Counted from the first letter of the stretch, positions 34,762 to 44,550 are shown. The stretch: 64,000 nucleotides of DNA from Bradyrhizobium sp. NP1 (GCF_030378205.1 NZ_CP127385.1:1900001-1964000), one strand, 5' to 3'. Numbers and translations: made by a program. The notes: generated from the sequence alone by a model not told the origin.

Positions 34762-35445
34762 TTACTTCCCGGCTAGGCGGTAGATCCGCTCGTCGTAGAG
34801 CGCGCCCATCATCGGCGAGAGTTTCTGCCGGAATTCGCGTGTGGGCGCGGCGGCTGAATGTCTTGCCCGCGCCGGCTCATCCTTCCATTGCTCCACCGTC
34901 GTGAAGTGGTTCGGACGGTTTGCCTGCCGAAGCACCTCGTGGGCGGCATTGCCGTCTTCCTTGCTTGTTGCGTCGAACAGCGTCTGAAGCAGCGCTGTGG
35001 CGGAATCGGCATATTGCGGGGCGACGTCCACATGGGTGAGCACGTAGAGAGTTCCGGAACGGCCTTCATCCGCGCTGACGCGCAGCCCGCTCAAGATCCT
35101 TTCGTCCGGCGGCGCAGCCGCAATCTTCTCGAATTTGGCACGGAATTCGTGGGCGCCTGGTCCGCTCTCGTGGGCGTCCAGCGAGGCCTTGTTGTCCCAG
35201 GTCTCGAGCAAGGCAAATCGCGCCGGCCGGCCGAGCTCGCTCAGCACCTCCAGGCGAAGGTTGCCATGTTCGCCGCGCCCGGCGTTCCGGTAGGCGATCA
35301 GCAGCCCGGCACCCGCGTCGCTTTGGCTCGGCAGCAGCTCGACATAGGTCACCACATAGACGCGCTCGGCCTGACTGTCGCTGGCCGCGAGTGAAGGGGT
35401 GGTGAGAAGTGCCATCGCGGCAAGGATTATGGCTTGCGATCGCAT
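34762..35445 (-). CDS. Secreted protein with two ABM-like domains
   Basis: 227 aa. Signal peptide MRSQAIILAAMALLTTPSLA with likely cleavage after SLA. The mature part contains two dimeric alpha-beta barrel repeats: VYVVTYVELLPSQ...ARFALLETWDNKASLDAHE and LYVLTHVDVAPQ...NHFTTVEQWKDEPARARH. Tandem ABM domains in an exported protein suggest a quinol- or heme-modifying role, unproven. 112 bp downstream of the esterase gene on the same strand. Confidence 0.78.
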   Translation of the reverse strand: MRSQAIILAAMALLTTPSLAASDSQAERVYVVTYVELLPSQSDAGAGLLIAYRNAGRGEHGNLRLEVLSELGRPARFALLETWDNKASLDAHESGPGAHEFRAKFEKIAAAPPDERILSGLRVSADEGRSGTLYVLTHVDVAPQYADSATALLQTLFDATSKEDGNAAHEVLRQANRPNHFTTVEQWKDEPARARHSAAAPTREFRQKLSPMMGALYDERIYRLAGK

Positions 35446-35557
35446 CGTGCACCTGTTCCGGCGCCGGCATGGCGCGCCGCAGGCTAACGTGGGCGTGAGC
35501 GCCCAGCAATCGTCGCCCGTTCAAAAGGAGCGGCGTGGCAGCCGCGCACGGCGCGCG

Positions 35558-36484
35558 TCATTGCGCGGTCCGGCGCAGCCAATCCGTCATCGCCACATGC
35601 TCGGCCTGTGCCGCCGTACAAAGTGCCCGCGCACGAACAAAGCCGTGAATGAGGCCGAGGCCCGGACGGAAGGTCACCGCGACGCCCGCGGCCTCGAGGC
35701 GACCGGCATAGGCATGGCCGTCGTCGCGCAGCGGATCGTGCTCGGCGACCACGATGAAAGCGGGCGGTAGCCCGGCAAGCGAAGCGGCCTTGATCGGCAC
35801 CGCGAGCGGATTGGCGCGCTGCGCGGGTTCGGGGCAGTACTGGTTCCAGAACCAGATCATCTCGGCCGCCTTGAGGTACGGCGCCTGGGCCTCGCTATGG
35901 TACGAGGGCCGCTCGAAATTCACGTCGACGCAGGGATAGATCAAGAGCTGACCGCGCAGCCGATGCGGGCTGTCGCGGAATGCGAGCGTCATGGCGGCTG
36001 CGAGATTGCCGCCGGCGGAATCGCCGCCGACGAAGATCGCGTCGGGACTGGCGCCGATCGCGGCGGCGTTCTCGAACGTCCAGGCAACCACCGCGCGACA
36101 ATCGTCGACTGCGGCGGGGAATGGATGTTCCGGCGCGCGGGCATAGTCGACGCTGATGACGACGCAGGGGGTATCGGCGGCGATCGCCGCGGTGATGGAA
36201 TCGTGGCTGTCGATGCTGCCGATCACCCAGCCGCCGCCGTGCATATAGACGAGCGCGGGCAGCGGGCCCGGTGCGCGCGGCCGGTAGATGCGGATGCGCA
36301 CCGGGCGGGGAGCGTCGATGACGCGGGTTTCGTCGGCAAACCCGTCAGGGTAGGGCATGCGCGCGGCCGCGGACAGCCGCTCGACCCGCTCGCGCCAGGT
36401 CGCAACCGGCAGCGACAGCACGGGCTCGGGCCAGGCTTCCGCGAGGCGCGCGATGAAGGGAGCGAGTTGTGGATCGATGGCCAT
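35558..36484 (-). CDS. Alpha/beta hydrolase, HSL (hormone-sensitive lipase) family
   Basis: 308 aa. HGGG oxyanion motif (82-85), nucleophile Ser156 in GDSAGG, Asp in EHDPLRDD and His in GLIHGF. Acts on short acyl esters or formyl-amide bonds; kynurenine formamidase-like proteins share this fold. ATG at 36484 has GAGGAAG upstream. Last gene of the long GntR-controlled operon, 19 bp after the first YtcJ-type gene. Confidence 0.87.
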   Translation of the reverse strand: MAIDPQLAPFIARLAEAWPEPVLSLPVATWRERVERLSAAARMPYPDGFADETRVIDAPRPVRIRIYRPRAPGPLPALVYMHGGGWVIGSIDSHDSITAAIAADTPCVVISVDYARAPEHPFPAAVDDCRAVVAWTFENAAAIGASPDAIFVGGDSAGGNLAAAMTLAFRDSPHRLRGQLLIYPCVDVNFERPSYHSEAQAPYLKAAEMIWFWNQYCPEPAQRANPLAVPIKAASLAGLPPAFIVVAEHDPLRDDGHAYAGRLEAAGVAVTFRPGLGLIHGFVRARALCTAAQAEHVAMTDWLRRTAQ

Positions 36485-36503
36485 GTCAGCTTCCTCTTCG
36501 AAT

Positions 36504-38174
36504 CTACAATCCGCCGTGAACGAACCGGCCGCCGACCATGGTGGCAAGGCATGACAGCGATTCCAGTTCGTCGGCTGTTGTCGTCAGCGGGCAGCCGCTG
36601 AGCACGGCGAGATCGGCAAAGTATCCGGGCGCGATGCGGCCCTTGACGTCCTCCTCGAACGAGAACCAGGCGCCGTTGCGCGTCATGGCGCGCAGCGCGA
36701 GCTCGGCCGAGCTGCGGGCAGCGCCGCCGAGCACTTCCCCGGTGGTGCGCTCGCGCCGGGTCCGCATCGCGCGCATGGTCGCGAGCGAATTGCACGGGCT
36801 GTTGTCGGTGCCGCAGGCAACCGGCACACCGAGCGCGTCGAGCTGGGTGGCAGGCGCCACCAGCTCGCGGTCGCGCTCCGACAGCGGGAAGAAGCGCGTG
36901 CCGACCTTCCACAGGTGGTAGTCCGGGATCAATGTCACGCCGATGCCGAGCACTCTCAGCCGCGCGAGATCACCGGCTGCGGCGTAACTCATGTGCTCGA
37001 CCACCCAGCGGCGATCAGCGATGCCGTGCGCGGCATGCACGCGCTCGAAGATCGGGGCGATCTCATGCAGCTTGTCGATGGCGATGGTGTGAACCCGCAG
37101 GTCATGCGCGGCGGCCGCCAGGCACAGCCGCTCGAATTCGGTCGGTGTGTTGGCCTGCTTGACGTAGCACGACCAGCCCAGATCGCCCGGATTGGCCAAT
37201 GCGGCGGCGGCCGCCGTCGGCTCCCCGCCATAACTGATGAAGATGCCGCCGACCCGCAGGAAGGAATCGCCGAGGCCCGCGCCACGCGCATAGGCGAGGC
37301 TATCGCGCATCATCACTTCCGCTTCGTCCAGCGTGGTCCAGGTCGTGCTGACGACGAGGTTCATCCGCATCGTCAGATCGCCGGACTCCCAGAGGTCGCG
37401 ATAGGCGCTGATCACCTCCGGCGCACAGCCGTGGCCTTCATAGACGCTCGTGGTGCCGACCGCGTGATAGGTCTCGACCGAGCGCAGGATGCCGTCGCGC
37501 CGGTCGCGCGCGGAGAAGCGCGGCACCGCCGGCAGCAGCGCAATCTGCGCGGAGTCCGGATGATTGTGCTCGACGATCACGCCGGTCAGCTCGCCTTCGG
37601 CATCGCGCATGAGCTCGATGCCTTCGACCGGCGAGCGGGAAGCGCGATCGAGCCCGTTCAATTTCAGCGCCAGCGTGTTCAGCGCGGTATGACACGGCAC
37701 CAGGCTCCAATAGCCTGATGGCGGCAGGATGCAGACGGGATGGTCGGGAGCTGCGCGGTCAAGTTCCTGCCGCGTCGGCATGCGGCGTTCCCGCAGGACG
37801 ATCGGGCCGCCGAAATAGAAAGGGGCGTCGCCGACCGGCATGGTGACGATCCATTCGCCCTTGGGCGTGGTGCGCGCGAGCTCTGCAATCCGCGCCAGCA
37901 CGTCGGCGATCGAGCGCATGCGGCCGAGCGAGGGAAAACGATCGCGCAGGCCCTCGGTGTCCATATGCGCATGCGCATCGTTGAAGCCGGGAATGATGGT
38001 GCCGTCGGTCCGCGAGACCCGCGTTTCGGGACCCTTGAGATCGAGGATCTCGCTCTGTGTACCCACGGCAACAATTCGATCGTCGCGGATCGCAACGGCC
38101 TCGGCGATGCTGCCTGTGCGATCGAGCGTCAGCACCCGGCCGAGCAGGATGTGGTCGATGTCAGGCCGGCTCAT
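36504..38174 (-). CDS. YtcJ-type amidohydrolase (amidohydrolase_3), paralogue A
   Basis: 556 aa cytoplasmic metal-dependent hydrolase. N-terminal composite domain, HAHMD (metal His-x-His) in PGFNDAHAHMD, later His in VVEHMSY and the catalytic Asp in CGTDNSP; C-terminal LADLAVLSGCPL block. The family hydrolyses N-acyl, N-formyl or cyclic amides. ATG at 38174 is preferred (GGGAG 8 nt upstream) over GTG at 38183. Overlaps the LivM gene by 14 bp. Clearly paralogous along its length to the protein at 44551-46269. Confidence 0.87.
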   Translation of the reverse strand: MSRPDIDHILLGRVLTLDRTGSIAEAVAIRDDRIVAVGTQSEILDLKGPETRVSRTDGTIIPGFNDAHAHMDTEGLRDRFPSLGRMRSIADVLARIAELARTTPKGEWIVTMPVGDAPFYFGGPIVLRERRMPTRQELDRAAPDHPVCILPPSGYWSLVPCHTALNTLALKLNGLDRASRSPVEGIELMRDAEGELTGVIVEHNHPDSAQIALLPAVPRFSARDRRDGILRSVETYHAVGTTSVYEGHGCAPEVISAYRDLWESGDLTMRMNLVVSTTWTTLDEAEVMMRDSLAYARGAGLGDSFLRVGGIFISYGGEPTAAAAALANPGDLGWSCYVKQANTPTEFERLCLAAAAHDLRVHTIAIDKLHEIAPIFERVHAAHGIADRRWVVEHMSYAAAGDLARLRVLGIGVTLIPDYHLWKVGTRFFPLSERDRELVAPATQLDALGVPVACGTDNSPCNSLATMRAMRTRRERTTGEVLGGAARSSAELALRAMTRNGAWFSFEEDVKGRIAPGYFADLAVLSGCPLTTTADELESLSCLATMVGGRFVHGGL

Positions 38175-39204
38175 TCTGCGCACTCCCTGCCGGCTCGGTC
38201 CGGGTCGGCGCGCCGGTCGAGCCTTCGACCCAGCCGAGACGGACGCAGACCTTCAGGAATATCCGCTCGGCCATGCCGCCGATTCCAGACGGCACCAGGA
38301 TCAGCGTGAAGATCAGCGTGCAGCCGAACACCAGGCCGCCGAGCGAGACGTCGATATCGCTGGCCCAGGTCGGCACGAACTGGATGAACATCGCGCCGAT
38401 GACAGCGCCGCCGAGCGAGGTGATGCCGCCGACCACGGCGCCGACGAACAGGCTGAGACTCAGCATGACGTTGAAGGTATCGGGCGAGACGAAGCCGACG
38501 ATCATGGCATAGAGCGAGCCGGCGACGCCGGCATAGAGGCTGCTCATCGCGAAAGTCGCGGTCGCGAGCCGCGCCCGGTTGACGCCCATGACGGCCGCGA
38601 CGAGCTGATTGTCGCGCGCCGCCACCAGCGCCCGCCGCAGCGGTCCGGAAAGAATGCGGCGGGCGACGATGTAGAGCACGGCCGCGATGGCGAGCGAGAC
38701 GAAATAGATCCACTGGGAATCATCGAGCCAGCGCACGGGAGATTCGGGGTTGCCGAGGTTGAGCCCCTGCACGCCGCCGGTTAGGCCGTCGAAGCGCTTA
38801 AGCAGGGCAGGGACCGTGATTGACAGCACCAACGTGCCCATCGCGAGATAAAGGCCTTGCAATCGCAGTGCTGGAAATCCCAGGCACCAGCCGCCGATCC
38901 AGCTCAGCGCCGCCGCCACCGGGATGGTCGCGAAAGGATTCCAGCCGTAGCGCACCGTCAGGATCGCGGTGGTGTAGGAGCCGAGCGCGACGAAAGCCGC
39001 GTGGCCGAGCGTGATGGCACCGCCGAAGCCGGTGACGAGATCGATGCCGACAATGGCGATGGCGAAGACCAGCACGGTGGCGAACTGACTGACGAGATAG
39101 TTCGGGATCGCGAAAGGAACGACATAGAGCAGGAGCACCGCGAGCGCGATGCCGGCAATGGCGCGAACGGCGGCGGGTAGTTTCGGCTTGATGACGACGC
39201 TCAT
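38161..39204 (-). CDS. Branched-chain-type ABC permease (LivM-like)
   Basis: 347 aa with eight or more hydrophobic spans; segments GIDLVTGFGGAITLGHAAFVALGSY and LVAARDNQLVAAVMGVN are typical of LivM. Start ATG at 39204 forms an ATGA overlap with the LivH stop; the open frame upstream is a shadow of LivH. Part of a complete Liv-type importer. Confidence 0.9.
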   Translation of the reverse strand: MSVVIKPKLPAAVRAIAGIALAVLLLYVVPFAIPNYLVSQFATVLVFAIAIVGIDLVTGFGGAITLGHAAFVALGSYTTAILTVRYGWNPFATIPVAAALSWIGGWCLGFPALRLQGLYLAMGTLVLSITVPALLKRFDGLTGGVQGLNLGNPESPVRWLDDSQWIYFVSLAIAAVLYIVARRILSGPLRRALVAARDNQLVAAVMGVNRARLATATFAMSSLYAGVAGSLYAMIVGFVSPDTFNVMLSLSLFVGAVVGGITSLGGAVIGAMFIQFVPTWASDIDVSLGGLVFGCTLIFTLILVPSGIGGMAERIFLKVCVRLGWVEGSTGAPTRTEPAGSAQNEPA

Positions 39205-40082
39205 AGCCGGACCACCTTCTTGCGGCCAAACAAGCCGTCCGGCTTGACCAGGAGCGTCCCGAAAATCAGGACCAGCGCCACCACGATCTTCAGGTCGGGG
39301 CCGATCCAGGGCACATAAGTCCCGACCAGATTTTCGACGACGCCGACCAATAGCCCGCCGACCACGGCGCCGAGCACGCTGTCGAAACCGCCCAGTGTCG
39401 CGGCGGCAAAGGCGTAGATGATAACGCCGAACATCATCGTCGGATTGAGGAAGACGCGCGGTGCGACCAGGATCCCCGACAGCGCGCCGAGCGCGGAAGC
39501 AATGCCCCAGCCGATCAGCAGCATGACAGGAACGGGAACGCCGACCAGCTCCGCGGAATCGGGCGTCGATGCGGCGCCGCGCATCGCGAGCCCGAGCTTG
39601 GTCGTCTCGAACAGGAGATAAAGCAGTCCCAGCACGATGGCGACCACGGCGATGATGCCCGCGGTCTCGACCGAGACGCTGAACGATCCGAGCTTCAGAT
39701 GCGCCTTCGGGAACAGGCTCGGCAGCGCCTTGATGCTGTAGGTCCACAGGAAGCCGGCGAGGCTGTTGAGCGCGAGATAAAGCCCGATCAGCACGCTGAC
39801 CACGGTGAGCACGCTCGCATGCGAGAGCGGCTTGACGATCGCGGCATAGAGCAGGGCGCCGGCGACGAAGGAGACGACGATGCTGACGATTGCGGCGGGG
39901 ATCAGCGGCATGCCCCAGGCCATCAACTGCCAGACCAGATAGGCAGACAGCATCGCCATCTCGCCTTGCGCGAAGTTGACGATCCCGGTCGAGCGGTAGC
40001 TGAAGGCGAGCGCCAGCGCGAGCGAGGCGTAGATCGCGCCGTCGGCAAGGCCATCGATGATCTGGTTGGCGAAAAGCATCAT
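39201..40082 (-). CDS. Branched-chain-type ABC permease (LivH-like)
   Basis: 293 aa. LivH features include DGLADGAIYASLALALAFSYRSTGIVNFAQGEMAML (in blocks GAIYASLALAL and VNFAQGEM) and AAATLGGFDSVLGAVVGGL. Overlaps both neighbours by ATGA, implying tight translational coupling. Confidence 0.91.
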   Translation of the reverse strand: MMLFANQIIDGLADGAIYASLALALAFSYRSTGIVNFAQGEMAMLSAYLVWQLMAWGMPLIPAAIVSIVVSFVAGALLYAAIVKPLSHASVLTVVSVLIGLYLALNSLAGFLWTYSIKALPSLFPKAHLKLGSFSVSVETAGIIAVVAIVLGLLYLLFETTKLGLAMRGAASTPDSAELVGVPVPVMLLIGWGIASALGALSGILVAPRVFLNPTMMFGVIIYAFAAATLGGFDSVLGAVVGGLLVGVVENLVGTYVPWIGPDLKIVVALVLIFGTLLVKPDGLFGRKKVVRL

Positions 40083-40789
40083 TCGTATCCGAGATAAATG
40101 CGGCGCACCTCGTCGTTGCCGGTGAGGTTGGCGGCGGTGTCGCGGAGCACGACGCTGCCGCTCTCCATCACGACGCCGTCGTCGGCGACCGCCAGCGCCA
40201 GGTTGGCGTTCTGCTCGACGATCAGCATGGTCATCGCGGTCTCGCGCCGGATCGCGGCCAGCGTCTCGAACAGGCCGCGGGTGATGATTGGCGCGAGGCC
40301 AAGCGAGGGCTCGTCGAGCAGAAGCAGCCGCGGCTGCAGCATCAGCGCGCGCGCAATCGCCAGCATCTGCTGCTCGCCGCCGGACAGGCTGCCGGCCTGC
40401 TGCGACAGCCGCTCGCGCAGGCGGGGGAAATAGCTCAGCCAGCGCTCGCGGTCGCGTCGTGTCTCAGTGGAGCTGCGCAAGTAGGCGCCGAGGCGGATGT
40501 TCTCGTCCACCGTCAGGTCGGCAAAGGTGCCGCGGCCCTGCGGCACATGCGCGATCCCGCAGGCCACGACCTTCCGGGCCGACAGGCCGCCGATCGGCTT
40601 GCCGTCAAACAGGATGGTGCCGCTGCGCTCGACGGTACCGGAAATCGCACGAAGCAGCGTGGTCTTGCCGGCGCCATTGGCGCCGAGCACGACGTGGATC
40701 TGCCGTTCCCCGATTTCGAGATCGATATCGTGCAGCACGGGACGCAGGCCGTAGCCCGCGCGCAAGCCCCTGATGCTCAGGAAGCTCAT
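40079..40789 (-). CDS. Branched-chain-type ABC ATPase (LivF-like)
   Basis: 236 aa, LivF size. Walker A GANGAGKT (36-43), signature LSGGEQQM, Walker B LLLLDEPSLGLAP, H-loop LIVEQNANLAL. Overlaps LivH and LivG genes by 4 bp each. Confidence 0.93.
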   Translation of the reverse strand: MSFLSIRGLRAGYGLRPVLHDIDLEIGERQIHVVLGANGAGKTTLLRAISGTVERSGTILFDGKPIGGLSARKVVACGIAHVPQGRGTFADLTVDENIRLGAYLRSSTETRRDRERWLSYFPRLRERLSQQAGSLSGGEQQMLAIARALMLQPRLLLLDEPSLGLAPIITRGLFETLAAIRRETAMTMLIVEQNANLALAVADDGVVMESGSVVLRDTAANLTGNDEVRRIYLGYE

Positions 40790-41550
40790 GCGGCATTCCC
40801 GAGATAGGCGGCGGCGACGTTCGGATCGGCCTTGACCTCGTGGGGCGTGCCGTCAGCGATCTTGATGCCGTTTTCCAGCACCACGACGCGGTCGGAAATG
40901 CGCATCAGCATCCGCATGTGGTGCTCGACGAGCAGGATCGTAAGGTCGTATTGCCTGCGTATCCGCAGGATGACCTCGGACAGCTCGTCCACCTCGCCAT
41001 GCGAGAGCCCGTTGGCGGGCTCGTCCAGCATCAGGAAAATGGGCCGCGCGATCAGCGCGCGCGCAAGCTCGATCCGCTTCAGCGTGCCGAAGGGCAGGCC
41101 GCCGGCCAGGTGATCCGCCACGCCGTCCAGCGCGAGGTCGCGCAGCAGGCTCCTTGCTTCCTGCTCGATCGCGGCGACGTCGACGACCGCGCCATGGCCG
41201 AAGATCGTGTTGACGAAGCCGGGTTTCAGCCGATGATGCGCGCCGAGCAGCACATTCTCGGTGACGGAGAGGCCGGCGAACAGCCCGACATTCTGCAGCG
41301 TGCGCGCGATGCCGAGCGCGATGATGCGGTCCGGCGACAGCGCGGTGATATCACGGCCGGCGAAATGGATCGCGCCGCGGCTCACCGAATAGACGCGCGA
41401 GATCGCGTTGAACAGCGTGGTCTTGCCGGCGCCGTTCGGACCGATCAGGCCGCAGATCGTACCGCGCTCGACATCGAACGACACGCCCTGTAGCGCGCGG
41501 ACGCCGCCGAACTCGATGCCGATGTCGCGGACCTCCAGAAGCGCGGTCAT
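40786..41550 (-). CDS. Branched-chain-type ABC ATPase (LivG-like)
   Basis: 254 aa. Walker A GPNGAGKT (37-44), Walker B IFLMLDEPANGLSHGE and H-loop ILLVEHHM. The signature motif is degenerate (LPFGTLKRIELARAL instead of LSGGQ), as often seen in LivG. ATG at 41550 overlaps the formamidase stop by 4 bp. Confidence 0.92.
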   Translation of the reverse strand: MTALLEVRDIGIEFGGVRALQGVSFDVERGTICGLIGPNGAGKTTLFNAISRVYSVSRGAIHFAGRDITALSPDRIIALGIARTLQNVGLFAGLSVTENVLLGAHHRLKPGFVNTIFGHGAVVDVAAIEQEARSLLRDLALDGVADHLAGGLPFGTLKRIELARALIARPIFLMLDEPANGLSHGEVDELSEVILRIRRQYDLTILLVEHHMRMLMRISDRVVVLENGIKIADGTPHEVKADPNVAAAYLGNAA

Positions 41551-42503
41551 GGCCGTGCTCCGCCCTGGAAGATCGCCTTCGGCAGCCGCGCGTGAATTCC
41601 GTTCACGCCGTTCACGACCTGGGTCGCCACGAGGTCGGCCTGCAGCGAGCAAAGCGCGTAGGCGTCCTGCCGCGTCATACCCTGCGTTTCGGCGAGGAGA
41701 CCGATCATGTCGAGCACCGCCTGGCGCGCCGCCTCACGCAGGTCCTCGTCGAGGCCCATGGTGATGAAATGATCGCGCGTTTCGGCGCGCGGGCGCGGAA
41801 TCGAGCGGCCTTTTTGCACGGTCAGCTTGAGCTGTGCCGATGTCATCGCCGTCTCCAGCGCGGTCTGCACCACTTCGCCCGCGCCTTGGGCCGCATGCGC
41901 GTCGCCGGCGTAGAAGCCCGCGCCTTCGACAAAGACCGGAAGATAAAGGATCGAGCCGGCGACGAGATCGGAGCAATCGATGTTGCCGCCGAAATTGCCA
42001 GGAAAGGCCGAGCTGCGCGGCGGCTCGCCGGCTGGCGGCAGCACGCCCATGATGCCGAGAAAGGGCCGCAGCGGAATCGTGATGCGGTCGCTGAATTTCG
42101 TCGTCATGGTACGGCGATCGAGCTCGAAGTGGCGTAGCTCCGCTTCCTCGAAGAGGTCGGCGAGCAGGCCGCGGCTCTGCTTGCCCGGGAAGATCATGTT
42201 GATGCCGTGGTCGGCGATTTCCAGCCGTTCGATCTCGACCTTGAGCACGTCGCCAGGCTCGGCCGTCTTCACCGCGATCGGACCGGTCAGGCTGTGGGGT
42301 CCGCGGCCCTCGGCACGGAAGCGATCGCGCAAGGCGAGCGCCTGGTCGAGCGTGAGGCCCGCGCCACCCGCATTGTCCCACATCGCCCAGGTGTCGAGGA
42401 TGACCGTATCGCCCGAAGCGATGGTCAGCACCGGCCTCGCCTCCGATACGATCAGTCCACGCTGCACCGTCGCGGCGGACGCCTTGATCAGATGGGTCGC
42501 CAT
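41547..42503 (-). CDS. Acetamidase/formamidase family protein
   Basis: 318 aa, full length for the FmdA_AmdA family, which hydrolyses formamide, acetamide or related short amides to ammonia. Family blocks ILDTWAMWDNAGG, TGPIAVKTAEPGDVLKVEI, PFLGIMGVLPPAG and the C-terminal CSLQADLVATQVVNGVNGIHARLPKAIF (in shorter pieces) are present. Start overlaps the DUF1989 stop by 1 base (TGATG). Linked to a Liv-type importer, as amide-uptake clusters often are. Confidence 0.88.
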   Translation of the reverse strand: MATHLIKASAATVQRGLIVSEARPVLTIASGDTVILDTWAMWDNAGGAGLTLDQALALRDRFRAEGRGPHSLTGPIAVKTAEPGDVLKVEIERLEIADHGINMIFPGKQSRGLLADLFEEAELRHFELDRRTMTTKFSDRITIPLRPFLGIMGVLPPAGEPPRSSAFPGNFGGNIDCSDLVAGSILYLPVFVEGAGFYAGDAHAAQGAGEVVQTALETAMTSAQLKLTVQKGRSIPRPRAETRDHFITMGLDEDLREAARQAVLDMIGLLAETQGMTRQDAYALCSLQADLVATQVVNGVNGIHARLPKAIFQGGARP

Positions 42504-43189
42504 CACACAGCCTGAGCCGGCGCCGGCGCGAACACCTGCAGCCGCATCGGGGTGCACCGCCCGCCATTGATCAGGCTGACATGATCTTCCGGGCAATTGG
42601 AGATCGCGACCGGGCAGTCGATCTCGGCGCGCAACTCGACATAGTCGCCCGGCTTTGACACCGGCGCTTCCGCCACCCACGAATGGCTGGCGCAATCGTG
42701 GTGATAGTTCATGAAGAAGTCGATGGTGTCGGGGATGTCCTCGGGGCGGATACCGTAGGGCGCAACCACGCCGGCGATGATCTCGTGGCAGCCGTCGATG
42801 CCCGAAAGCCCGAAGCTCTCGTAGAAGCGGCGGTTGCACATGCGCTGGTTGACCTTGTGGACGCCTTTCGGCTCCGGCGTTTCCTTGATGATCGTCATCA
42901 GCGGCGTGTAGATGGTGGACATCAGCACGTCGCCTTCGGTGACGAAGTCCTTCGACATCAGCACATCGGGCTCGGGCCGTCCCGACTGCCGCGCGCTGTA
43001 CTGCATCGCATAGCGCGTGGTCGAATAGGACAGCGAGAGCCGGTCGCGATGGTTGTTCGCGTTGAAGATCGCGACATCGACGACCTGCTGGCCCTCGAGA
43101 TCGGTGATCCGCAGGACTTCGCCGGTGCGGACAATGAGCGCGCGGCCGGTCTTCGGCGGCAGCACCTCGTTCAGCAGTTCATGTGTCAT
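42503..43189 (-). CDS. DUF1989 (urea-carboxylase-associated) family protein
   Basis: 228 aa. Segments GRALIVRTGEVLRITDLEGQ, DVAIFNANNHRDRLS, MCNRRFYESFG, GCHEIIAGVVAPYG and NCPEDHVSLINGGRCTPM are typical of DUF1989, whose members accompany urea/guanidine carboxylases and amide importers and are thought to be metal-binding hydrolases. Conserved Cys/His/Glu residues are visible (GCHE, NCPEDH). Usually two DUF1989 genes occur as a pair; here only one is present. Confidence 0.85.
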   Translation of the reverse strand: MTHELLNEVLPPKTGRALIVRTGEVLRITDLEGQQVVDVAIFNANNHRDRLSLSYSTTRYAMQYSARQSGRPEPDVLMSKDFVTEGDVLMSTIYTPLMTIIKETPEPKGVHKVNQRMCNRRFYESFGLSGIDGCHEIIAGVVAPYGIRPEDIPDTIDFFMNYHHDCASHSWVAEAPVSKPGDYVELRAEIDCPVAISNCPEDHVSLINGGRCTPMRLQVFAPAPAQAV

Positions 43190-43222
43190 TGTCGTACTAC
43201 GCTCGGAAACGCTTGCCGATGT

Positions 43223-44491
43223 TCACTTCGCGATCTGCGGTGTCTTGCCTTCGTACTTGGTGATGATGCTGCCTTGCGGCTGCCAGTTACCCTTGCTGTA
43301 GCGGACCACCTGCATCGATTCGACGTAGAACGGGTCCTGCTTGCCGTCGACGCACACCTTGACGCCCGGCACGACGCCCATGATCGGCACGCCGCACAGA
43401 TGGCGGGCAGCATCCATGATGGCTTCCCGCGTCGGGGCCTTGGCCTTCTCCAGCACGGCGACCATGGTCTGGCCCTGGCCGAAGCCGTACATGGTCATGG
43501 GATCGTCGAGGTTGAGGCCGGGACTTGCGAACTTGGTGCCGATCTCGCGATAGACCTGCATGTCCTTCGAGCTGGCATAGTCGGACGTCGTCGGGTCCAT
43601 CAGGCTCACCACCGAATAGACGCCTTCGGAAGCATCAGCACCGGCCGGCTCCATCACCGTCTTCTTCGAGGCGCTGATATTGGAGACGATCACCTGCGGC
43701 CGCCACGACAGGTCCTGGATCTTGCGCAGGGTCTGCGCGGTGAATTTCGGCACGGCGAAAACCAGCAGGAAGTCCGCGTTGGTCGCGGCGAGATTGGAAA
43801 CCTGGGAGTCCACCGTCGGCGACGTCACCTCGTAGGACTGCGCCTCGACGATCTGCACGCCGCTGCCGGCGGAGGCGTTCTTGAACGCGTTGAGCAGCTC
43901 CTTGCCGAAATCGTCGTTCTGGTAGAGCACGGCGACCTTGGCGTCCGCTTTCTTCGACTTGACGAACTCGGCGTAAATGCTGCCCTCGGTGGTGTAGGAA
44001 GGCTGCCAGCCGACGGTCCACGGATATTTCTCGAGGTCGACGCTGAATGCCGACAGCCCGCTGCCCACTGAAAGCTGCGGCACGCCGCGCTTGTTGAGAT
44101 AGTCGCGGATCGCGAGCCCCGTCGCGCTGCCGAGCGGCCCGATGACGAGCGCAACCTGGTCGCGCTCGACGAGGCGGCGCGCCTGTTCGACGGTGCGCGG
44201 CGGCGAATAGCCATCGTCGTAATAGGTATAGGCGATCTTGCGGCGCTTGCCGTCGCTCATCATTACGCCGCCGTCGCGCTCGTTGACGGATTTGAAGTAG
44301 GCGTCCTGCATCGCGCAGATCGTGACGAAGGAGGCGATCGGACCGGTGCTCGGGCAGATACCGCCGATCTTGATCTCGGTATCGGTGATCCCCGGCGTCG
44401 CGGTCTCTGCCGAAGCGGCGGCGAGCGGCGTCGCGAGGACGGCAGCGGCCGCGAGCATCCGCATTACGGAAGTGGAACAGGCGTTACGCAT
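43223..44491 (-). CDS. Liv-type ABC substrate-binding protein (LivK-like)
   Basis: 422 aa periplasmic protein. A signal peptide (MRNACSTSVMRMLAAAAVLA, cleavage near ASAETA) precedes a Peripla_BP_6 domain: ITDTEIKIGGICPSTGPI, then IGPLGSATGLAIRDYLN and AVLYQNDDFGKEL. ATG at 44491 follows GGGGAG; the longer frame is rejected. It is separated by two enzymes from LivGFHM but on the same strand and in the same operon. Ligand may be an amide or aromatic compound. Confidence 0.9.
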   Translation of the reverse strand: MRNACSTSVMRMLAAAAVLATPLAAASAETATPGITDTEIKIGGICPSTGPIASFVTICAMQDAYFKSVNERDGGVMMSDGKRRKIAYTYYDDGYSPPRTVEQARRLVERDQVALVIGPLGSATGLAIRDYLNKRGVPQLSVGSGLSAFSVDLEKYPWTVGWQPSYTTEGSIYAEFVKSKKADAKVAVLYQNDDFGKELLNAFKNASAGSGVQIVEAQSYEVTSPTVDSQVSNLAATNADFLLVFAVPKFTAQTLRKIQDLSWRPQVIVSNISASKKTVMEPAGADASEGVYSVVSLMDPTTSDYASSKDMQVYREIGTKFASPGLNLDDPMTMYGFGQGQTMVAVLEKAKAPTREAIMDAARHLCGVPIMGVVPGVKVCVDGKQDPFYVESMQVVRYSKGNWQPQGSIITKYEGKTPQIAK

Positions 44492-44550
44492 TTTAGAGAC
44501 TCCCCTTTGATTTTCCCGGCAGGCCGCCTTGCGGCGATTGCCTGCATTCC

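Noticed and set aside
38161..39747. 528-aa frame suggesting a fused LivH-LivM permease
   Set aside because: The N-terminal part is an off-frame reading of LivH; LivM starts at 39204 with an ATGA overlap.
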